A stretch of 64,000 nt of DNA from Fomitopsis serialis (Eukaryota; Basidiomycota; Agaricomycetes; Polyporales; Fomitopsidaceae). This document shows, in pieces, positions 57,463 through 64,000 of the stretch; position 1 is the first letter of the stretch, and every line of letters starts with the position of its first letter. The notes beneath the pieces are model-generated. The model searched no databases. It worked only from the letters and a program-made list of their open reading frames with translations, and was not told where the DNA came from. The DNA lies in assembly GCF_022376445.1 (NCBI RefSeq), contig NW_025954962.1, forward strand, positions 806,001-870,000. The letters are read 5' to 3'. Made by a program: the position numbers and the translations under genes.

Positions 57463-58592
57463 TCACGGCATCCCATTCATCCCATCCATACCAGCCTCCA
57501 TAGCCGGGCCCATGTCATGCGGTGGGGGCGGCATCCCAGCCACGGGGCCCTCGAGGTACAGTCGAATCAGCACGCTCTCCAGCGCAGCGACTGACGCTGC
57601 CGGATAGCTGAACGTTCGCGTCTGCTCTCTGATGCTTCCAAAGAGGACACCCATCCTGTCCCAGCGCTCCTGTTCGAGGTCATGCTGCTGAGGGGGCATC
57701 CCAGGGGGCATGGGAGCAGGCATGGATATCGCGGACTGGAAGGAGGGATGGGAGAAGGGCCCTGCGGGTGGCGGAGGTGGTATGTGGTCAGGCGGCGTGG
57801 ACGCTGACGACGGGCCGGCGACAGTGTTGGTAGGCTGTAAGCTGACCGTGGCTGTGGGTGGGCTGCTAGAGGATGCTCCCCCATCTGTGCCATCCTCATT
57901 TCGCGTCCGGGCTCGGGCCTGCTCTGCTTGCTGCCTTCGTCCGCGTTTTGTGAAGGGCAAATTGGGTGGCCCAATCTCGTGGGAGTGTTCCGAGATGTCT
58001 ATGGTCCGACAGTCAGCATAGATGAAGATTGTAACACAACACATCCCCCACTCACACATTGCGCGCACCTCATCCGTATCGAAGTACGTCTTGTAGCTGA
58101 TCGACGCCGGGCAGCCAATCCCCTCTAGCTACCTTATCCACCTCACACTGAGCCCGCCCTCCTCGCCCGCATCGCACAACCACGCACCTTTCTGCTCGGT
58201 ACCTTCCTCACTCGGTCTGGGTACTTCTTCACGTACTTCTTCCTCCCGCTCCTCGAGTGCCGCGCGCACACCAACTTCGTGTGGTCCTTGAACCGTGGGG
58301 GGACCGCCTTGCTGGTATGCGTGTCCCCCTTCACGAACTCAATCACCTTCTCCTCCTCCTCGCGCTGCCTCCACTCCTGAAACGCCGTCATTGACACGAA
58401 CACAAGCGTGTAACCATCGTCTGCGTCGCCCGAGCCATACGGGGCCTTCTTCGCGCTCCCACTGCCGCCCGACGACGGCACCTGGTCAGTCCCAAGTGCC
58501 TGGGATAGGGAAGACTCTGCATCGGAGGACCTCTCGGGGGAGAAACCAGCCTGGGGTGCGAGGGGCTGCAGCCGAAAGCTCTGGAAACTCAT
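57463..58592 (-). CDS. WRKY-GCM1/FAR1-like zinc-finger DNA-binding protein
   Basis: Putative transcription factor. The start chosen is MSFQSFRLQPLAPQAGF at 58592; the frame opens further upstream but without ATG. After a Ser-rich segment come FVSMTAFQEWRQREEEEKVI and a basic finger: KLVCARHSRSGRKKYVKKYP, then RKVPSRK, an intron (about 58090-58190), GIGCPASISYKTYFDTDEV, a second intron (about 58006-58060), and YISEHSHEIGPPNLPFTKRG. The spaced Cys, Cys and His-x-His fit the zinc fold shared by WRKY, GCM1, FLYWCH and FAR1/Mutator-transposase N-termini. The C-terminal part is Pro/Met-rich with one helical stretch (ASVAALESVLIRLYLEG). No transposase catalytic domain is present, so it would be a host factor, possibly domesticated. 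Confidence 0.7.
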
Positions 58593-59078
58593 GGCTGGAG
58601 AGGGGGTGGGGAAGAGGGGCCGCTGGGTAGCCCTTGGTGGCTGCACACACTGGCAGGGTACAGATCCGTTCACGGCCACGCTCGGCCACGGCGCCCCAAT
58701 CTGAATCTCCGCCACCTGTCACACACGGTCACGTATTTGTCACGCTCGAAGCCTATCATGACGCATACTTACGTATATGTAAAAGTAACTTGATTGCGGA
58801 CGTCGCACAAAACGGCGGCCTGGCAGCATGCAACGAAATCATACATACTTATGCTGCCAGTACATATAGTGCACCCGTTACGAACGAGAGGCTTGGATAG
58901 CGGATGCCTGCATCAGGCGCGCAGAGGTAGTCTCGGACCAAGGCCGCCCAAACTTTCACCTTCACGATTTGCGTCGGGCAACTCGAACCAACACAAAGTG
59001 CGTACGTGCGCAGGAAACATCATTTGATAGTAAAGAGTGTAAAAACAGGTTGGCTCACATGTGCCGAGAGGCCGCCTC
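58593..59078. other. Intergenic region
   Basis: No convincing feature. Minus-strand frames here are short and lack start codons. Confidence 0.45.
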
Positions 59079-60653
59079 TCACAGATCAGCTTCATACCCT
59101 CCCATCCAATCATCCCATCCAACATTTGGGACATTCGCGTGCAGCCATTCTTTGTCTTCGGAGGCAAGCTCGCAGCAGTCGTCCACGAAGAGTGTTCTGA
59201 CCGATGACACCACAAACTGGGGGTCTCCGAACTCCACAAATCCCGTAGCTTCATGCATTGCGCGCCGCGCCTCGAGCATCGCACGCAAGTCTGCGCTCCG
59301 GAACTGCGTGCACCCGGCGATCTTGAGCGTCTGGAGGTTGGGGCACAGCCAGATGGGAGCGGCCTCATCTTGCGGACCCGCCATGGGGTCGGGCGTGGTC
59401 TCCGCGAGCTTGCGGAGCACGTCCGTGGTCAAGCCATCGCAGTCTATGAACGACGCATCGCCGCATCATAGGTCGCTCGGCGGAGTGGCGAAGAGGCTCA
59501 AGAGCACCGTCGCAGTCTTGATATCTTCCAGCTTGGTGCGGTAGGTAGGCGGATGGGCAGTGCCTGGGGGCGTAGGAGTCAAGCACCGCGTGTACGAAGT
59601 GAATTCGGGGAAGGGGTGTCGAAGGAGCCGGCGGTATTCCGCTACCACGTCGCCGCCAATGTCGACGAAGTCGACATTCACGTGCCAGTATGGCGGGTGC
59701 ATTGGGCGGATGGACGGTCCCGTGTAGGAGCAGTCGAGATGGAGGTTATTGAGCTCGAGACCGCACAGGCTCCTGCAAGTCAGGAGACATGCGAGGAGGT
59801 CGATCAGTGGGAAGGCCGTGTTGTGTGAATTGTAGTTGGTGATGGTGAGGAAGGCCAGCTGGGGCGGCATGGCCAGTGCAGGGTAGAGTTTGACGTACGA
59901 CTCGTGGAAGTGGACACCACACATAGAGAGATTTTTGAGGGCGGGCGTGTCAAACCTGCCGGCTAGAGACGGGGCCGTTTCGGTGCTGCCGACCAAGTCG
60001 TCGACTACGCTGTCAAGACAGAGTGTTTCCAACCTCTTCGCGCGTCCTACGAGGTCAACGCGAGGGCGCGGGAGCGAGCTAGACTGCAGGAGCCTCATGC
60101 ACAGCGTCCGCCATCGCCTGATGGAGGGTAGAAGTACTTTGATGACGGCTTGCACCTGAGCCTTCTCCGTAGGATCATTCTAGACAGGTCAAACCTCCGC
60201 AGGATGTAGATGTGAAGGGGACGGCCACGCGACCAGTCGAGGTATTCTTGGACGCGACGCAACGGCGTAGGGTCCCTGCCAATCCAAATGACGAAGCGTG
60301 TCCAATACCTAGATACGCCTGACATAGCCCGTCGCCAGAGGGGAGAGACAGAGGCGATGCATTCTGGGAAGGGATGCTGGGGGTTCAGGTCAGCGTAGGG
60401 AGGCCAGGGTGTAAGGCAAATGTCGATCAAAAAAATTTCCCGGGTATGTCCTTGGCCGCTCTATGTCTTTAAGGGCATGTCGGAAGATGAGGAGGAGGAT
60501 TTCGGGAGGAAGATCAGAGATGGTGGTGCAAGCCTCTCGAACAACGCTACCAACGCCGACTGGAGGCACGTAGGGGTCGTCACTGGACTTTCCATTGTAC
60601 ATAGATTGCCCGGAGTACATGACGACGGTGACCGTAGCTTTCACTGGACACAT
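59079..60653 (-). CDS. F-box/leucine-rich-repeat protein with disrupted frame
   Basis: Likely SCF ubiquitin-ligase substrate adaptor. The start at 60653 leads to the F-box TTISDLPPEILLLIFRHALK (about 60490-60550). Then PLWRRAMSGVSRYWTRFVIW and LDWSRGRPLHIYILRRFDLS are the segment usual after the F-box in Agaricomycete families, followed by irregular LRRs (LETLCLDSVVDDLVG, PALKNLSMCGVHFHES, SLCGLELNNLHLDC). Frames change near 60420-60430 and 60182. A TGA at 59466-59468 stops the long frame, but the same frame immediately continues with CGDASFIDCDGLTTDVLRKL and another LRR (LWLCPNLQTLKIAGC-like) to 59079. It could be a decayed member of this large expanded family or carry sequence errors. Confidence 0.65.
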
Positions 60654-61187
60654 GGGTCATGTATCACCATGAATAATAGACATACATAAGTAACTCACCA
60701 GCGGATTTGATGCTTCTCCCACGACCGCCAGTGTTGCGATGCGTCGGATGCAATAGTGCAGAGTCTAAGTTGCGGCAAACTCGAACGTCGCAGCTAAGGC
60801 AGTAAGCAGTAATCTGATCACGGGGTAGATTCGACCCCTCACGTCGTGGGGAGCTTGGCAGTTGTCCTGGTAGGACGCACCGACGCAGTCCGGGCTGGGC
60901 AAACCGATCCCCGGCAGCAACCATACCCAGAGTCGCAAACATTGATAAAAACTCCACCCAATCCATTTGACGCACCCATTCAGAAGCCAACTGACTTCCT
61001 CCAGAGTACACCAAAAAGAAAAGAGCGAGTAGAAATCCCCCGACGACGCAAGCCAATACTGCAGTAGCAAGGTCATCGCGCCTCCAGGTTGCAAGCAGAG
61101 CCTAGAGGCAAGGGCGGCAAAAATTAGATACTGACGCCGGCCGGGATCTCGGCCACCTAAGGAGTCGATGCGGGCCTTCGGGTCCAT
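60654..61187 (-). CDS. Uncertain hydrophobic ORF
   Basis: A 140-codon frame from an ATG at 61187 to about 60765 contains hydrophobic stretches; an overlapping frame (61056-60664) encodes ACVVGGFLLALFFLVYSGGS, which looks like a real membrane helix, so a slip between both frames is possible. No homologue is recognised. Its first 20 codons overlap one arm of a 33 bp inverted repeat shared with the U2 region. It could be non-coding. Confidence 0.25.
61129..61162 (+). repeat. Inverted repeat arm matching the U2 3' region
   Basis: About 33 bp beginning TACTGACGCCGGCC and ending GGATCTCGGCCACC with TA-AGG matches, on the opposite strand, 61678-61711 inside the U2 transcript with about two differences. 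Confidence 0.65.
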
Positions 61188-61619
61188 GTTTACTTCGACC
61201 GCTTGGGTGAGTATCTGGGACCACGTTAGAACATCCTATGTATGCAGGAAAATTGTTAGAAGAATTTATTGACCACTGGGTCGAAGGTAGTAAGCACTTT
61301 CGTGACAAGAATCCTGGGAACCAGATTGACTACGAAGTCGGCCATGCAGCCAGAGCTGGCCCGCTACAAGGCTTAATATTATCCGAATCAGCATATATGT
61401 ACTCCAGAATGTCAATAGATATATTCCCAGTAATTCAGCAGCTGTTCAGCCCGAGATACAAGCACAATGGCTGAATACTGTCGATGGGTTGAGAATATGC
61501 ACTCGGCACTTACCATATATGGACAGCATCGTACAGACTGATTTTTTCTACCTTCAGTTCGTACTGTATTGGCTTGAGGTGGTGTATATACATTGTACAG
61601 ATGGATAGCTCGACCCTAG
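61188..61619. other. Region downstream of U2 snRNA
   Basis: No coding frame of note on either strand. May include the 3' processing signals of the U2 transcript. Confidence 0.4.
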
Positions 61620-61806
61620 TATTTTTTTCGTGGCTAGAGGACAGGTTGCAGTAGACTAGGAGTGCGATGACCGACTGCCTAGGGTGGCCGAGATCCTGGC
61701 CGGCGTCAGTAACCAATAATGGAGGCGGTGCCTCCATAATAGTGGTTAAACTATTAAGAACAGATACTACACTTGATCTAAGCCAAAAGGCCAGAGTGGT
61801 GAAGAT
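61620..61806 (-). ncRNA. U2 spliceosomal snRNA
   Basis: The minus strand carries the U2 5' core almost unchanged: CTGGCCTTTTGGCTTAGAT followed by CAAGTGTAGTATCTGTTCTT (61758-61795), including the branch-point recognition sequence GTAGTA that base-pairs with introns. It is followed by stem IIa-like AATAGT...ACTATT and a perfect hairpin ATGGAGGC-ACC-GCCTCCAT (about 61718-61740). The 5' end is set at 61806 by analogy; the 3' end is uncertain, and a clear AUUUUUG Sm site was not found. U2 is the snRNA that selects the branch site. Confidence 0.85.
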
Positions 61807-62329
61807 TCAGAACGTCTGTCCACCGCTTATATACCCGCGCGCATCCTGCGCACGGACCAGGTGGCTACGGCGTTGTGAGTACATATTTGGTCGGTGTACA
61901 AACGTGCAGAAATCATTAACTTACTACAGTAACTAAGTAAGGACCATTTACACAGTAGATGACGATTCTACGGGACAGCGATAGGCTGTATTGAGTGCGT
62001 TGTATCAACACCGAGAGCGCGCTCACGTTCCCCGGCTGGTTGACTTCACTTTCACTAGGACAGCCCGCGCGTTTGTCAAAAATGCTGAGGACCTCGCACA
62101 CTCTGTAGCCTCCCTCATTGGTAGCTTCAAGTTGTCTCATCGAATTAGCGCAGCAAAGCACGTATAGTCTGTCGTTAGAATGTACGAGGTCGAGTTGGCA
62201 GGAGGTAGCATGTAGTATATGCGGATAGATGTCCAGCGAATGCATTATGGAAAGCGTCCGAGTATGAATGATATGCGTAGGTCCGTATCGATGATCAAGT
62301 GAGATCCCCCTGAGCCTGGAGGCAGGTAC
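61807..62329. other. Intergenic region between U2 and the PLC-like gene
   Basis: Contains the promoter of U2 (-) and the 3' flank of the following minus-strand gene. No coding frame is convincing. Confidence 0.45.
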
Positions 62330-63835
62330 TCATACAATGTTCAGCACGCCGAACAACAACCCGCCTGCTACCGCCGCAACGGCGGACAGGTGCGCTGCTG
62401 TGATCTTGAAGCCGATCGCGCCGGCATTGCTGGAGGATGTGCTTGTACCGCTGCTGGATACTGGCGTAGCAATGTTCGAGGGGGTATAAGTGACACCGTT
62501 GGCAGTCGCGGCGACTTCAAATACGGAGCCGCCGCCATACTCGTAGAACTGCGATATAAACAGTGAGTATAGGTGCTCCTAGGGTCAGAACGGAAGACTT
62601 ACATCCACAAGCATGAAGTTGGGGTTTCTGCTATACTCCCCGGCACACTCTGTAACCTGCGCGCCCAGAGACCCCGTGCCATTCGCCGCATTGGTCTTGG
62701 GGGCGTCGGACTTGTCAGGAACCAGGACGCCTAGGTAGTCCTTGTCCAAAAAGTGGTTGATCAGGTACATCTGCTCGGCGGAGTTACCCGACGTCCGGTT
62801 TACGTTGCAGTCGAAATCCGTCGTAGTCACGTCGTATGAGGTCTCCCAGATGTTGCTGAACTCTGGACGGGTGGTTAGTACTGGAAGAAATCATGTCATC
62901 AGGGGTGGGGCGTACCGTCGATCAAGTATGGAACGCTGGTGAAGTCAGCCTGCGTGGTCAGAAAGACGACCAAGCGAGTGCCTTTGTCGATGAGGTCCCC
63001 AAGCGTAGGCCATGCGGTGTAGGTCAGGCTGGCTGATGAAGGCGCGTACGCCATGGTGTCCAGCCCGACTGCTTTGAAGACCTTGTCGTATTCAGCGGGA
63101 GAGAAGTTGTCGTAGGAGTTCACGATGAGAAGGGATACGACTGTGAGGTGCAAGCGACATAAGGCACTTGACTTGTGATAAGCATAGTCTGTTCTTACCT
63201 TCATTGGTGTTGTCATCCATCCAGCTCTTGACTGTAGTGAGTGACCGTATGAGCAGTCAGTTTGCTTGAGAGCAATATGGACATACCGCTCTGCAGATAG
63301 TTTTGCAGAGTACCGCCGTCGAGAAGCACCTGCAGTGAGTGGTCGGTCAGTATTGCAACGCATACAATGAAAGGTGGACGTACACATGAGGTGTGACAGA
63401 GCTGAATCGTGCCGCTCTCGTTGTGTGTCTGCATCTGGAGCATGCGGACACCATCCTCGAGCTGCTGCGTGACTAGGACCGAGCTCATTCAGCCCGTCGA
63501 TCGGAATGCGAGCAGCAGTTAAACGCACCATTGACGTCCTGGTTTGCGGCAACTTGAAAGCCATCAGCCACATCTGACGCAAGAGAAAAGAGACCACTCA
63601 CCGTTCACGCTCGAGACAGAGTACGAATCGTGCGCTCCGACGAAGGTCACATTGCCGAAGGAGCGGTCACATAGCTAAGCACGTAAGACGAGGTCTACGA
63701 TGCGATGAATGGTCAACGTACCTCTGAGTGGCCATTGCATGTGGATGCGCGTCGGACGGCGGTGGCATGGACGAGGGCCGAGGAGAGAAGGAGGGCGACA
63801 ACGACCCGCGTTAGGCGACCGACGGAGAGGCGCAT
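62330..63835 (-). CDS. GPI-anchored PLC-like (PI-PLC X) phosphodiesterase
   Basis: Secreted TIM-barrel phosphodiesterase family common in fungi. The start at 63835 gives a signal peptide (RLTRVVVALLLSSALVHATA). The first conserved block FVGAHDSYSVS carries the active-site His and Asp; LEDGVRMLQMQTHNESGTIQ and LCHTSC with a second His follow, then LLDGGTLQNYLQ, VVSLLIVNSYDNFSP, LVVFLTTQADFTSVPYLID and NPNFMLVDFYEYG. The C-terminus has a Ser/Thr-rich spacer (PVSSSGTSTSSSNAGA) and a hydrophobic end, which suggests a GPI anchor. About eight introns are present; the junction near 63490 seems to lack one base. Substrate unknown; many relatives lack calcium-binding residues. Confidence 0.85.
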
Positions 63836-64000
63836 GGCGGTCAGAAACGAGGGTAGGGCGGGCAGACCTGGCGCGCTGGCGGAAGGGACGCGGGTAGATA
63901 AGTAGGAAGGAGAGGATTGGGAGAGAAGGTCAGGAAACAAAATGAGACACCGCCCGTCGAGAGCAGCCCGCAGCACCGGCAACGTTCGCCCTGCTGCTCC
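63836..64000. other. Promoter region of the PLC-like gene
   Basis: Right edge of the window; nothing else visible. Confidence 0.5.

Noticed and set aside
1..64000. Transposable elements, viral insertions, biosynthetic cluster, CRISPR
   Set aside because: No transposase, reverse transcriptase, LTRs, polyketide or peptide synthetase, terpene synthase or spacer arrays were seen.

Overview
The window reads as gene-dense nuclear DNA of a filamentous basidiomycete, most likely an Agaricomycete (a Polyporales-like fungus would fit, but that is inference). Evidence: nearly every gene is cut by many 45-75 bp GT-AG introns (plus a few GC-AG), genes sit 40-500 bp apart on both strands, the tRNA-Phe carries an intron, a spliceosomal U2 snRNA is present, and recognisable proteins (Sla2, Shy1, Bdp1, Dmc1, Rpb6, Cfd1, Rfc4, Utp11, Cwc25) are of fungal type. 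I see no virus, transposon, CRISPR array or bacterial operon.

Layout. 0-5 kb: an MFS transporter cut by the left edge (-), splicing factor CWC25 (-) and a voltage-sensor-like membrane protein (+), then a 2.7 kb stretch without a convincing gene. 7-26 kb: a Ser-rich protein (+), endocytic adaptor SLA2 (-), cytochrome oxidase assembly factor SHY1 (+), an orphan ORF set, a large fungal membrane protein (+), a zinc-finger protein (-) head-to-head with TFIIIB subunit BDP1 (+), and tRNA-Phe(GAA). 26-36 kb: meiotic recombinase DMC1, a tandem pair of two-repeat dimeric alpha-beta-barrel genes, a secreted RNase T2 with a perfect inverted repeat beside its TATA box, a METTL13-like methyltransferase, an Hst3/Hst4-type sirtuin (all +), and RNA polymerase subunit RPB6 (-). 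37-46 kb: a multi-RRM protein (+), a bacterial-type lipase (+) and an RRM-tailed Ser/Pro-rich protein (-). 47-64 kb: CFD1 (-), RFC4 (-) divergent from mitochondrial seryl-tRNA synthetase (+), an HSP20 (+), an LSB5-like VHS/GAT adaptor (+), UTP11 (-), a WRKY-GCM1/FAR1-like zinc-finger protein (-), an F-box/LRR protein (-), U2 snRNA (-) and a GPI-anchored PLC-like phosphodiesterase (-).

The content is mostly housekeeping and does not form one pathway or cluster. The strongest unexpected signal is technical: at more than twenty places a conserved protein continues in the next frame as though exactly one base, usually a C or G in a short run, were missing. All shifts have the same sign and hit essential genes (CFD1, RFC4, BDP1, seryl-tRNA synthetase), so I read them as assembly indels and not as pseudogenes. 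CDS spans below are given from start to stop of the whole gene, introns included.
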